A DNA stretch of 64,000 nucleotides, taken from contig OX352765.1 in assembly GCA_947095585.1 (NCBI GenBank), positions 65,039,425 to 65,103,424 of the forward strand, in the 5' to 3' direction. Positions within the stretch are counted from its first letter, which is position 1, and each line of letters opens with the position of its first letter. A program made the position numbers and the translations under genes. Below the pieces are notes generated by a model. It saw only the letters and a program-made list of their open reading frames with translations, had not been told where the DNA came from and ran no database searches. This stretch comes from Nephrocerus scutellatus (taxonomy: Eukaryota; Arthropoda; Insecta; Diptera; Pipunculidae). Shown here piece after piece: positions 1 through 11,187 of the stretch.

Positions 1-427
1 CATAGGGTGGTGTGCTCCCATCGTGTCGATTCAATTTTTCATGCATTAGGTTTTTCAGTCTGAATGCATGGTGGGGGGGGATGGTAATGCTATGAATATC
101 GCCTGATTTTTCGAAATAGACGATAATGCGATAAAGTGGGATGGGGAGTGAGGCTACCAACCCAAAGCGAAAAGAAATATGATATGTATACTAATATTGT
201 GCATACCACCTTATCATATATGAAAACAATTAATATCGCCTGATTTTACGAAATAGACGATAATGCGATAAAGTGGGATGGGGAGTGACGCCACAAACCC
301 AAAGAAAAGAAATATGATATGTGCAATATTATTATACATAAATACGATAATTATTCAATCCAAATAGGGTTGCCAGGGGTTTCCCAAGAAAAAGAGTACG
401 ACCCAAAAAAAGTGTCCGCTACAAAAC
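1..427. repeat. Dispersed repeat R1, copy 1, with internal duplication
   Basis: The stretch matches 19772-20064 closely, from the shared CATAGGGTGG start through a G-run to a shared end at GTGTCCGCTACAAAA. Copy 1 carries an extra 137-bp internal tandem duplication (units starting near 95 and 232) that copy 2 lacks. Homology stops sharply at 427, where gypsy integrase sequence follows after about 50 bp. The left end may lie outside the window. No coding potential is convincing. It could be a piece of an LTR or a non-autonomous element; I cannot assign a family. Confidence 0.7.
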
Positions 428-475
428 AGATAATGAGCGCGAACTGTGTTCAGAGCTGCATTAGCTGGAAACGGG

Positions 476-1556
476 CTATTCATGCGCCTTGCATTTTTGC
501 AGATCCTTTGCGTGGTATACCCCTAAGAGATTCCCTTTCACATTTTCAATCTCGTAGTAGGCTGTGCCTAATTTTTTCCTTACTTTGGACTTGACGAAAG
601 TTGGGGCCAATTTGGCACTAAACCTTTTCCTTGCGTTACTTTGTACAAAGTTACGACTGAAAACTTCTTCTCCGACATCGAACGTAATGGGCCTAGATCG
701 CAAATTGTAACGTTGGGAGTTTTTATCATGTGCAATGTTCATGTTTTCTTTGGCCTTTTGCCTGAGCAGCGCGAATGCATCTTGACGAGCTAAACGAGAG
801 TCTTCCTCTGAGGAAAGTAAGTTCAAGTTCCGCAGTAATCGATATTCCGAGCCATACGTGACCATGTTTTGTCCTAAAACGAGATAATATGGAGTAAATC
901 CGGTGGATGGTGTTCCTAAGGGAACAAGACGTGTGATCCTTGCCGAGATATGCCCTAATCGAAGATAAGATTGATCGGTTCACCCTTTCCGATGAGTTTG
1001 CTTGGGGAGAGTAGATAGCCGTGCACATATGCGCTATGCCATACTTGGTCAAAAACGATTCAAACAAGTTAGACTTGAATTGGGATCCATTATCAGACAA
1101 GATAGTCTGAGGAGCTCCACAGAAATAAAAGATGTTTTCCTCAAGGAAATTACAAATGCCAGGGGAAGTAAACTTCTTGAGGGGTTTCAAGAACGGAAAC
1201 TTCGTTAAATGATCAAGCACAATCAGCAATCCTATAATTCCATGATTGGATCTGGAGTAAGGTCCCAACAGGTCTATATACAATCTTTGAAAGGGGCGAT
1301 CAGCAGTCAACGGTTTTCCCATTGGTGGTCTGAGAACAATGTTCGGGCTTTTAACACAACGACAAATTTCGCACTGTGTGACGTAGTCTCTGACTTGTTT
1401 TACCATGCCAGGCCAAAAGAGATGACGACGAAGTTTTTCAAGCGTTTTTGCAATCCCGCAATGTGCGGAGGTTGTAGAATCGTGCGCATGACTCAAAACT
1501 TCAGCCGTTAAACCTGCCGGCACCCACAATTTCCATGAATTCGATTCTTGGTCCAC
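476..1556 (-). pseudogene. Ty3/gypsy integrase, frameshifted
   Basis: This is the integrase that would insert the element cDNA. The main frame (1556-726) starts with the zinc-binding HHCC domain (H..H then CEICRC) and the conserved FWPGM motif. It then runs through the catalytic core with all three acidic residues visible: D in YIDLLGP, D in SDNGSQF and E in SSERVNR. The frame is lost soon after GKDH, and the C-terminal part (YNLRSR...FSAKLAP motifs) continues in another frame at 865-476. The core residues are intact but the protein is broken by at least one indel. The same C-terminal family recurs at 41393-41614. Confidence 0.85.
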
Positions 1557-1589
1557 GTCTCCGGTAGCATACTCATTGCGTTTGTAGAT

Positions 1590-3631
1590 TTACTCATTGA
1601 CAATCTTTAAGCCAGGAAACTTCGATTGATTTTCGACGATCTTCTTTTTCAACTCGTTGTACTCAACTGAGGAAAATTGATCAGAGGACAAGTCAATCAG
1701 CGGTTCTACATTTTCTATGGCATTCACTTCGTAACCTTTGCGTGATAGAGCATCGGCAACAACGTTTTCCGAGCCACGACGTTGTTTTATCGAAAAAACA
1801 AAACCTTGAAGCTTGAGCGCCCATCTAGCGAGTTTGCCACTGAGGTCTTTTTGGTTCATTAGCCATTGAAGGCTAGCGTGATCGGTTATGATCGAAAACT
1901 CTTGTCCTTCGACATAGCAACGAAATTTCTTTACGCTTTGAACAGCTGCAAGGCATTCCTGCTCGGTCACTGAGTAATTTCTCTGTGCCTTATTCAATTT
2001 TTGCGAAAAATACGCAATCGGGGCTTCGATGCCTTCATCGTTCAATTGGGCTAGAACGCTTCCGATTCCCCATTGACTTGCATCACAAACGATTGTGAAA
2101 GGACGAGAATAATCTGGGGTGGCCAGAACAGGACATGTAGTCAGCAAGGATTTCAACTCATCAAAAGCAATTTGGGCTTGCGGATTCCATTCAAACTTTC
2201 TGCTCTTTTTCAAAAGCTCGGTGAGCGGACAAGTAACAAACGAAAAGTTAGGAATAAATCGTCTGTACCACCCTGCTAGTCCTAAGAAACGACGCATTTG
2301 CCGAACAGAGGTGGGAACAGGAAAGTCAGAAATCGCGGTAATCTTATCTGTGTCAGTTTTCAAGGTTCCATTCCCTATAATAAAACCTAAATATTTGACC
2401 TCTTTCATGCAAAACTTACTTTTGCGGATATTGATCGTAAGGACAGCCTTTTTTTATCAGAAATGCAACTTCTTGTAACAGACACAGATGTTCGTCGAAA
2501 GTTTTAGACAACACGAGCAGATCGTCCAGGTAGACGAAGACTTTTTCGCGCAAGGTGTTCGGAATGACACGGTCCATTAGTCTTGACATGGTTTGTGGTG
2601 CATTGCACAGTCCAAAAGGCATTACCTTATATTGCAGTCCTTATATTGCAGACCGTGAATGCAGTCAGACAACGAGAGTTTTTCTCTAAAGGTATTTGCC
2701 AGAAGGCATCCTTTAGATCCAAGCTACAAATGAATCTTGCCTTCGGTAGTCGGCTCAGCATTCCATCGACATGAGGCAATTGGTATGCATATTTCAAAGT
2801 AACCGAGTTGACTTTACGGGAATCTAGGCACAATCTGACTTTGCCAGGTTTTCTAACTAGGACGACTGGGGAACTCCAAGGACTGCTGGATTCTTCGATT
2901 ATTTCTAATTTAAGCATGCGATCGATTTCTTTAAACATTTCCTTTTCCACGTTTGGAGAAATAGGATAAAAGCGTTGTTTAAAAGGCTTCGCGTTGCCGA
3001 CAGCAATTACATGTTCAATTAGTTTCGTTCTACACAGTCCTTCCTCTTCGAAAGATGGAAACATTCTCTTGACGTTTTCCAACTTTTGCGTCTGGATTAC
3101 CGATAAGTCGTGCTGAGCCATTTGATCTTTTTGGACTGGCTCACTTACGTTAATCTCCGAGATAATATTTGGAGCTAGCTGGAAGGCCCTCCAGAAATCT
3201 ACTCCCAAGTTCAAATTTTGCGATAAAGTCGGCACAAGGAAAAGTTTTATTTTATGCGTTTCTTCGCGAAAAGTAACATCGGTCAAGATGTAGCCCAGTA
3301 CTGGTTGTCGTTTTCCCTTTGCGGTACTAACAGAACTGTTGACTTTTTTAATATTGTCAACAGAGTTTAACAATTCAGTTGCAATTTTTGAACCGCAGCA
3401 GCTAATAGAGGCGCCAGAATCAAGAAGTCCGCTATGACTCTTGCCAAAATTGCTAACTTCAGCATACGGTCTTATGTCTGAATTGGAAAACACAGCCGAT
3501 AGCAACAATTTGTGGGTGTTCTTAATTTGTCGATAAAAGTTTCGCATACGCACCGTGGATCGTTTTCGTCTGGGTGGAACTTTCAGATTGTCTAGCGGTT
3601 TGTCATTAAAAATTCGCTCGCGTATGCGCAT
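1590..3631 (-). pseudogene. Ty3/gypsy protease, reverse transcriptase and RNase H, frameshifted
   Basis: The first frame (3631-2627) holds an aspartic protease with the LLDSGAS active site, then the N-terminal reverse transcriptase, including the SLDLKDAFWQIPL motif-A aspartate. The frame breaks near 2625-2655, where a 14-15 bp stretch (CCTTATATTGCAG) is duplicated in tandem. Reverse transcriptase resumes at 2622-2416 with FVYLDD, the catalytic motif. The next frame (2408-1590) holds the RT connection and RNase H, with FTIVCDAS and the ITDHASLQWL motif. Together they would convert element RNA to DNA. The tandem duplication is a direct visible cause of inactivation. Confidence 0.85.
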
Positions 3632-3751
3632 ATTTTAACATGATATGGTCTATAGGGTGCAAAAGTGGCATCCGTTCAATAGATGGGTTCGAAAGGATCG
3701 AACTTGGGTTAGTTTGTGTGGATTGCTCAGTAGTAGTGGCTTCTGGAAAGA

Positions 3752-4765
3752 TTAATTGGTCCTTGTTCTCGGATACGACTGGGTGTTGGTAGCCGCATCC
3801 TTCCGTCCGTTTCCCTGTGGGTTACATTTACGACAATTCGGTTTGTACGTATTTTTCAAGCCACATCCGAAACAAAATATCTTACGATTTTCTACACAGT
3901 CATGGTACGTGTGACCAGTGCCTTCGCAATTCCAGCATACGAGTTTCGCATCCGAACGATTTCGATCTAGTTCGGAAATTGATTCGGGTTCAACAAAATC
4001 ATTGTCAAACGAACGAGCCATTTCGGAAATATTCCGATGAAATGGATTATACTTTGAAGGTTGCGTCGTACGCGGGGTTTCGGAAAAGAAAAGTTCGTGA
4101 CGACGAACTGTTTCGCGCAATTTATCGATCGTACGGATGTTTAAATGCAAGATTTCGTAACGCACGTCAGTCTTCAGATTTCTAGTCAGCATTTCCACAA
4201 GTTCCGGCTCGTTCAAAGGAGTTCGCAATCTATCGGTTAATTCAACAATAGACATCAAAATCTTCGCGATCTTTCTGCTTACGATTTCGGATCAATTCCA
4301 TAACATCAAAATCGGTTCGCATGTCTTGATATTGTCGTTTGAGTTCGCAACATAGCTGGTTCCAGTTAAATTGTCGACTGACTTGATGAAATCTCCAGAA
4401 CCAATCTCGTGCTTTTCCGTAAACAGTAAATGAACATTGTCACAGAGTAGATTATAATCGCTATTCAGGTTTTGATCCGTCATCGCCCTGATTCGATATA
4501 TAAACTCTTCGACTAGCATTCCTTTCGATGAACCATCGAAATGAATATTCCAACTCATAATTATGCTGGTTACTTTGTTAGGGTTATTCACGAGCTGGGA
4601 ATGTAGACTATTACGACTTGAATTTTCTGGAAACTGATTAGATTGCCTGGGTGGATGCATTGAATTGCTGTAGCTAGCACGAGACTGTTCTCCGACCAGT
4701 CGATCACTAGGGTTTAACAAACGTGGAGGCATGTCTTGAGGCCAATCGGGGGTTACGGCTGTCAT
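3752..4765 (-). pseudogene. Ty3/gypsy Gag capsid and nucleocapsid, frameshifted
   Basis: The right part (4765-4292) has a polar linker and then the start of the capsid (WNIHFDGSSKGMLVEEFIYR). The frame drifts near 4430 and ends at 4292. The left part (4258-3752) resumes in the same frame and carries a CCHC zinc knuckle (CWNCEGTGHTYHDC), followed by a second Cys cluster (CFGC...C) in which the His position is Thr. Two compensating frame changes are therefore needed within the capsid. It lies in the same frame as the RING ORF upstream, separated from it only by two adjacent stop codons, so the two were probably one Gag. Confidence 0.75.
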
Positions 4766-4888
4766 CGGAGTGTTCGCAGGTGGTACTGAACCATTGAGTA
4801 GCGTTAAGCCCTCTAACTGTCGCTGTACCGAAGTTGAGATCGTTTCGTTGATGAACGAAGCTAACTCATCCCGAAATGGTCTCTGCTA

Positions 4889-5428
4889 TTAGCGGATCGC
4901 AGCTTGAACCAACCCTAGGAGTTCTTTCCTTGACAAAGGCGAATTATCTTGGGCCGAAAAGCTAGAAGGAGGCGGAGGCCTGTTTGCCGAAGCCGAATCG
5001 TGTGTAGCTGTAGGGCTAGTAAATCTAACGCGCTGGTCCAAGATACTAGAGTCATTCAAGGACCAGTCTACAACATTTCGTTCTTTGTTTGATCTAGTCG
5101 ATCTGGCAATCGTAGAAGGTTTCGGTATTGCACCTTTTCCTTTGCCTTTCGAAAGCGAACTTCTTCGTTGAAGTGCACCACTAGTTGGAGTCCTTGTTTT
5201 GTCTCCACTTATAGTTAGTTTAGACAACTCGCATATTTGACAACAGTTTGGACATGAATTGGGAGATTTTAACCAGTCAAGTATACAACATTCGTGAAAA
5301 GTATGCTGACACTTGGTCGCGACTAGGATCTGTCGATCATCCAAGATATCCCGACAAACTACGCAGGATTCTTTATCCTTATTCAAGTTCAAGTCTACCA
5401 AGTTTTCCATACTACGGTGTACGGCCAT
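4889..5428 (-). CDS. RING-H2 finger protein, N-terminal part of gypsy Gag
   Basis: The 179-codon frame starts with ATG at 5428. Residues about 20-62 form a RING-H2 finger: CVVC, then a CxHxxxHxxC core (CQHTFHECC), and finally CPNC, fitting C3H2C3 zinc ligation. RING-H2 domains usually bind E2 ubiquitin-conjugating enzymes. The rest is basic, Ser/Pro-rich and probably disordered. Two consecutive stops (TAA TAG) end it at 4889. The same frame continues without a shift into the capsid linker to 4765, so a RING-Gag fusion is inferred. E3 ligase activity is an inference only. An alternative is a separate upstream ORF. Confidence 0.7.
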   Translation of the reverse strand: MAVHRSMENLVDLNLNKDKESCVVCRDILDDRQILVATKCQHTFHECCILDWLKSPNSCPNCCQICELSKLTISGDKTRTPTSGALQRRSSLSKGKGKGAIPKPSTIARSTRSNKERNVVDWSLNDSSILDQRVRFTSPTATHDSASANRPPPPSSFSAQDNSPLSRKELLGLVQAAIR

Positions 5429-5753
5429 TTTGTCACGAGTAAATCGATGTATACTGATAGTGGACTATGATAGAAATCACGAAGAAGCTATTGGTCCGAG
5501 ATAGGCCAACAAGATACGACGCGGGGTCAGTCAAAAGTCACGACAAACGTCGAAAATAAAAATGAATATACGAGAAAATTCACTACCACAAACGGTAAGC
5601 TATAAACTCTATTCAGTAAGCCAATAAAGGAGAGGTTATCTCAATACGATAAAAGATACAATATATGGTTTTTATAAGGTAAGAAAAAAAAATCGATACG
5701 ATAAGATAGCAAATATATTCAAGTTACGTTTTAACAAGCGTCGTTGAAGTTCT

Positions 5754-6133
5754 CTCCAGGTCGGTACCCAGACACTTACTCGAAAAACATTTGCTCGAAA
5801 AACATTTGCTAGAAAAACATTTTCTCGAAAAACATTTGCTCGAAGAACATTTGCTAGAAAATGTATAAAACGACATTTGCTCGAAAAACATTTGCTAGAA
5901 AAACATTTTCTCGAAAACTAAATAGTCTATGTTTTCATCCTTCTAAAAACTATCGCGAGTAATTTTTGTTCGCGAAACGTGAGTTTTTTTTTAAATTTTT
6001 CGGTTAATTATTTTACCAAAAAATTACGTTCGAGCAAATGTTTTTCGAGAAAATGTTTTCGAGCAAATGTTTTTCGAGAAAATGTTTTTCTAGCAAATGT
6101 TTTTCTAGAAAATGTCATGGAATCCTCCAGGTC
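5754..6133. mobile_element. 362-bp foldback-type element with 9-bp target duplication
   Basis: The direct repeat CTCCAGGTC occurs at 5754-5762 and 6125-6133 and flanks a 362-bp insert (5763-6124). The insert has long inverted arms built from tandem units of about 16-18 bp of the type TCGAAAAACATTTGC: left arm about 5777-5925, right arm about 6027-6117. The central loop is about 100 bp. The outermost 20 bp of the two ends, compared as inverted repeats, agree at 13 positions. Arms made of short tandem units plus a 9-bp duplication are the hallmarks of foldback elements. It sits in the leader of the RING-Gag gypsy. Confidence 0.75.
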
Positions 6134-7029
6134 AGAGTCGGAGGGTTCGTTTGAAGCAAAAAAAAATGAATGATATTGGGAATAATATCTTTATTTTTGA
6201 ACAGGCTACGTAGTTCTGGACGAAGACTTAAAGTCGTTAAAAACGTGCTTCATATGGATATGTAAAACCAAAGGTCGTAAAATCTCCATTAAAGAAGATA
6301 TACGAATTCCGAAAAGACATTCCATTGGAGGCAATAAGAACTCGGCCCAGGCCTATCCAGATATGAACTTTATCGCAGAAATTGCTCCTATCAGCCACCA
6401 CTCAACAATCACGTCGAATAAAACGACCATTGATCTTGGGTTGATGGTACCAATTAATGATATGTCATCAAATTCCAAAAGAGACGAACGCCATATCGAC
6501 GCGTGAATATGACGAAGGCTGATAATTAGCTTTCCCAAAATAAACAAAGAATTTTCATTAAGGGTAAAATGATTGAAAGGTAACAACTTTATTTAGGGCA
6601 AAAGAAAAATTATCGATCAGGTATTGGTTGGGCCCGTGCATCGCTTTCGATTAGCTTAGAACCAAATGGTCTCAGAATTCCAAAAGAAAAGGAATTTTGA
6701 ATGAATTCCTACAAAAGGTAAACCATCGGAGTCGTACACGTGGTCCTTCCAAGTACAATCTAATTACAAGTTATACGGCTGATTTTCGTTATCCACTGCG
6801 TCAAACGTACACACCAAATTAAACGAACGGTTGCCTTTGGTCGATGTTATCAAGCAGAGATAATTCATCGAAGTTCCAAAGGAGATGAACGACTTAATGA
6901 AGTGACGAGGATATCGCAAGTCGACGACTGAATCTCAAACCGAATTAACAGGGGTTAAATTTAGGAAGAGGGGAGACAAGCAAGAGTGTGGAACCCGTAA
7001 AGGAAATCAGAAGATACTGAACTTCTTTC
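6134..7029 (-). other. Gypsy 5' leader, no gene seen
   Basis: This lies between the primer binding site and the RING-Gag start (with 5429-5753). No long frame, known motif or repeat is apparent. It is inferred to be the untranslated leader of the minus-strand element because it is uninterrupted between PBS and Gag apart from the foldback. Confidence 0.5.
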
Positions 7030-7049
7030 GAGCCCCATGTTGGGCGCCA
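7030..7049 (-). other. Primer binding site, Lys-tRNA type
   Basis: On the minus strand the sequence reads TGGCGCCCAACATGGGGCTC, which matches the 3' end of insect/vertebrate lysine tRNAs used by many retroelements to prime minus-strand DNA synthesis. It lies 5 nt from the candidate LTR end at 7055. Confidence 0.75.
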
Positions 7050-7054
7050 TTTTA

Positions 7055-7520
7055 TGTAATGTTCCGTTAGCGGTGTTATTATGCGGTGTTAGGCAGCCGA
7101 TGGTAATTGCCACCTATTAGGGGAGTGGTGCCCTTTGGCGGGGTGCACGCCTAGCGTTGCGCCTGCCAGCTCGCCGGTATAGGGGGGGGGGGGTTCTTGC
7201 CGTGGGCCCACTCAACCGTCATTACCATAAAAAAAATGCGTGCATATGAGGGATGCCAATCGAAAGGGAAAGGAGGGAGATAGGAAGCGAAAGGGGGTGT
7301 TGCCACGTAAGTAGTCGACGATTCCTCACGACCCTAAACTGGGAAAACTTCAAAGGGGGATTTACTCGTCTGAGCAATAAAACATTTTCGAAATGGTGAT
7401 TACAACGAACATAGCTACTTCGAACTCTTTATTATCGAGAAAAAAAGAAATCAGGAGTTCATAGGACCCCGGTTTATATTAAAAGAGTTATAAAAATCAA
7501 CTACAATTTTCTTTATTACA
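7055..7520 (-). repeat. Candidate 5' LTR of the RING-Gag gypsy
   Basis: The block starts TGTAATGTTC next to the PBS spacer. A matching inverted terminus ending ATTACA occurs at 7520, giving TGTAAT..ATTACA ends. On the minus strand a TATA-like TATAAACC lies near 7472-7480, fitting an LTR promoter. The second LTR is not in the window, so the outer boundary is a guess from the inverted ends only. Confidence 0.4.
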
Positions 7521-7970
7521 ATTATTCAATCTATAGGAAATTACGAACTAAATTTGTACAATTATTCAATCTATAGGAAATTACAAGCTAAATTTGCAAA
7601 AGTTTGGATTATTAGCTTAATTAGTATTAGTATTCTCAGATAATGATATTAATTTTTAAAGACATCCTAATTTACAATTTTGCAATCTATTAAAAATGAA
7701 AATTTTAGATATATCAAGGGATTTAATTAAATAAAAGATTTCCGGAATCTCCTTTCCTTTCCTTCGTTAGGTGTATTCACCAACTCGGAGTTAGCCGAGG
7801 GCCAGGGAAACCAAAAAAAACTTTTTTTTTTCTTCTTATGAACAAAAAAAAAACTTATCATTTATAGGCATCTAATGATGTCGACCTATACAGTGGTCAA
7901 GGAACCGCTAATTCTCCCTTCCAAAAAAAACAACCGATAGGGTGATACGGATCCGTAGCGAATTAAACTG
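7521..7970. other. AT-rich spacer with a 40-bp tandem pair
   Basis: The motif ACAATTATTCAATCTATAGG occurs twice about 40 bp apart (near 7518 and 7558). Short A/T runs follow. No gene is seen. Confidence 0.6.
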
Positions 7971-9014
7971 GATAAAGATTATATAGACGTATAAATCTCG
8001 TTCATAAAATTAACCGAAGGAACGCTTATATATTCATCGAGTTAAAGATTATATGAAAAGCTCGTCCATATAAGCGAACAAGGATATAGATATATATATT
8101 TAAATGTCGACTTAAACTATTCATCGATCGTATAGGCGAATAAATCTCGTCTATATAAACAATCGAAAGAAATATACATATAATTATTCAAATATGGATT
8201 TAAACGTATTCAAGATTATATAGACGTATAAACATCGTCCATATAAACAATCGAAAGAAAATATGCATGTATTTAATTATCGATTATCGATTTAAAATTA
8301 TAAAAGATTATATAGACGAATGAATCTCGTCCATATAAACAATCGAAAGAAATCGTACATACATCTAATTATCGAATATCGATTTAAAATTATAAAAGAT
8401 TATATTGACGAATGAATCTCGTCCATATAAACAATCGAAAGAAAACGTACATATATCTAATTATCGAATATCGATTTAAAATTATAAAAGATTATATTGA
8501 CGAATGAATCTCGTCCATATAAACAATCGAAAGAAAATGTACATACATCTAATTATCGAATATCGATTTAAAATTATAAGAGATTATATTGACGAATGAA
8601 TCTCGTCCATATAAACAATAGAAAGAAAATGTACATACATCTAATTATCGAATATCGATTTAAAATTATAAGAGATTATATTGACGAATGAATCTCGTCC
8701 ATATAAACAATCGAAAGAAAATATACATATACTTAATAATCGATTATCGATTTAAAATTATTAAAGATTTTATAGACGAATGAATCTCGTCCATATAAAC
8801 AATCGAAAGAAAATATACATATACTTAATTATCGATTATCGATTTAAAATTATTAAAGATTATATAGACGAATGAATCTCGTCCATATAAACAATCGAAA
8901 GAAAATATACATATACTTAATTATCGATTATCGATTTAAAATTATTAAAGATTATATAGACGAAATCGTACATACATCTAATTATCGAATATCGATTTAA
9001 AATTATAAAAGATT
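7971..9014. repeat. 92-bp tandem array, left part
   Basis: The motif GACGAATGAATCTCGTCC recurs at 8314, 8407, 8499, 8591, 8683, 8775 and 8867 with a period of 92-93 bp. The spacing is regular; the units toward 7971 are more diverged. Each unit holds AT-rich sequence with ATCGATTTAAAATTAT. The array is cut by the LTR element at 9015 and resumes at 18365. It behaves as an AT-rich satellite or minisatellite. Confidence 0.9.
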
Positions 9015-10193
9015 TGTAACAGTCTTTTGCTCGGGTGACGCTCTCGGTCACCCAGGGTTCTTTCTCCTTCGCGCTCGTCGTTACAAATTAAAAGATTGTT
9101 GGTTTTCGATATAAAATTACAATTCTTCTTTATTTCTTGATCTCTTAGTCTATACGTACTTACATATAAATATACTTAAATAAACTTACGATACGTTGGT
9201 TTGTACGTACTCGGTACGGGGAAACCAGGGGAACTTGATTGCAGCCGAGAGTATTCGACTACGGAAAAGGGGGTTGATGGGCGGCTTCTGCTCTTTAAGT
9301 GGTTGCTACTAGAGCACACGAGCAGCGTTCTACGGAACAGCGCGGTATAGTGAATTACTATACGAGTAAGCAAGCGAGGTCCGGGGGATAGCTACCACAC
9401 TGGGAGCAAGCGGACTGCTTAGTGCCCTGTAAATTTCAATATAGCGATACTACCTGGTTTTACAACCTCGATCGTTCGCTATACTGCAATAGACACAGTA
9501 AGTATGGGTGTACAACACAACAAAATTAGCCCGGTTTTACAACCTTGACAATTTTGTTATATTGACCTAGACAAAGAAAGTACGAGTATATAATGCAGCA
9601 CAGTTGTCTGGTTTTGCAACCTCGGCAACGTGTTACATTAATATGACTCGGCTAGCCTTGTCACCAAAAAAGGGGCTGTTCGTGGAGAACAGTAGTCAGC
9701 GAAAAGCTGTCGGTAAAGGGGGAATTTGCTGTGAACCACAACGCTTTCTTCCCTTTGAGTAGGTATAGCTGCCTTGCCGCAGTATAGTCTACTCTCGAAT
9801 AGATTTTACTACCGTGCCGTAGTATGTTCTATTCTAATTTTTGTTGATTAATTGGAGCATATAAGTGTGCCTTAATAGTTGAATTCCTTGGGAATTTTGT
9901 TTTCACCCTTTTTGGAAAAATTATTTGATTATAAATAATATCATTGATAAATTTCTATCATTCATTGGGCGAAAAACCCTTTTCCCGCAAAAAATAATTT
10001 CGTTGGTTCAACCGCCGGATTGAACCTTATACGTACTGCATACCGGCCGAGTACACTCGTATTGCGCTAAATTGATATAATGCAAAATAGGTTAATTTTG
10101 CATTATGTATCGAGTGACTGGGTTTTTTTTTGTATAGCAATTACTTTAGACATATGGTTTGTAGCGAAGTGGTATTTAACCAACTTCGTTACA
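9015..10193 (-). repeat. 3' LTR of element A (1,179 bp)
   Basis: It matches 17212-18364 nearly base for base. It differs by an extra ~26 bp near 9627-9660 (present here, absent in the other LTR), an indel near 9050 and scattered substitutions. The short frame at 9176-9373 recurs in both LTRs but shows no recognisable domain and is treated as non-coding. Confidence 0.95.
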
Positions 10194-10207
10194 TTCCCCC
10201 CCTACTT
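10194..10207 (-). other. Polypurine tract of element A
   Basis: On the minus strand this reads AAGTAGGGGGGGAA directly before the 3' LTR. That is the expected position of the plus-strand DNA primer. Confidence 0.75.
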
Positions 10208-11128
10208 CGTGGTGCGAAAAAGTATAAGACACACTTATAGGCTAGCAATGGGTTTTTTTTTTTTATATACTGGTTGGATAAGTATAACTTATAACTATTA
10301 TCGGTTTTCTTAATACGGTTTGTTTATATATCTATATATGTATATGTATATATCTGGTATTTTAAAGTAAAAAATGTTTATACATAAAAAAATTTTCTCA
10401 TATGGTGTGGTCACTTATTTTTTTCTGGTATATTTGGGGTGGTCTGCGACCTTTATTGTCTCGTGCCGACACCTATATGAGTTACAAGAAGATGTGTGTG
10501 TGTTTCAAAAAAAATTGTGGGTGGGTTTATTTTTTTCATTCTTTCTTTTTTTTCCCATTTAATAGTAATATGCTTAAGTTTATGTCTAGTGATAATAGTT
10601 CCATTTATACAGGGTTTCTCTTTTTTTTTTTTTTTTTTGTGTGTTTTGTTGTTTTTTTTTTTTTTTTCTTTGTGTTTTTCTTTTCTGTGTTTTTTTTTTT
10701 TTTTTTTGAGCCAAAGTAATAATCGGTAATAAGTAGTTTAATAGTTTAATAAGTATGATAATAGTAATAAGTGTGATAATAGTAGTAAGTATTGTAATTT
10801 ATAATAGTAATAAGTAGGTTTAATTAATAGTAATAAGTATAATAGTAGTAAGTAGAAAAATATATAGTAGTAATAAGTATGATAATAGTATAAGTAGAAT
10901 TAATAAGTAGAGTAATAAGTAATAAGTATGATAATAACAAAAAGATTTTATAATAAAAATATATGAACAGAAGGAATGTTCTACGGAACAGCGCGGTATA
11001 GTGAATTACTATACGAGTAAGCAAGCGAGGTCCGGGGGATAGCTACCACACTGGGAGCAAGCGGACTGCTTAGTGCCTTGTAAATTACAATATAGCGATA
11101 CTACCTGGTTTGTGTTTTTCTTTTCTGT

Positions 11129-11187
<59 letters not shown>

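Larger units (their letters stand above)
428..7520 (-). mobile_element. Decayed Ty3/gypsy retrotransposon with RING-finger Gag
   Basis: Reading right to left on the minus strand the order is candidate 5' LTR (7055-7520), Lys-type primer binding site (7030-7049), long leader, RING-Gag N-terminus, Gag capsid and zinc knuckle, protease, reverse transcriptase, RNase H and integrase. This is the Ty3/gypsy domain order. No env follows the integrase. The 3' LTR is missing: repeat R1 abuts at 427. Multiple stops and frameshifts make it inactive. The closest relatives in the window are the relics at 41.3-46.6 kb, whose integrase C-terminus is clearly of the same family, and probably 53.5-54.5 kb. Confidence 0.85.

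Noticed and set aside
7971..9014. A CRISPR array (regular spacing)
   Set aside because: The whole 92-bp unit is repeated, there are no unique spacers, and the host is eukaryotic.
9176..9373. 65-codon frame conserved in both LTRs of element A
   Set aside because: Conservation is explained by LTR identity; no domain is seen and it also appears, cut, at 10824-11024 in the LTR fragment.
10402..10729. Phe/Val-rich frames (FFFFFVCFVVFFFFF) that look like membrane proteins
   Set aside because: They translate T-homopolymer runs in the 3' noncoding region of element A.
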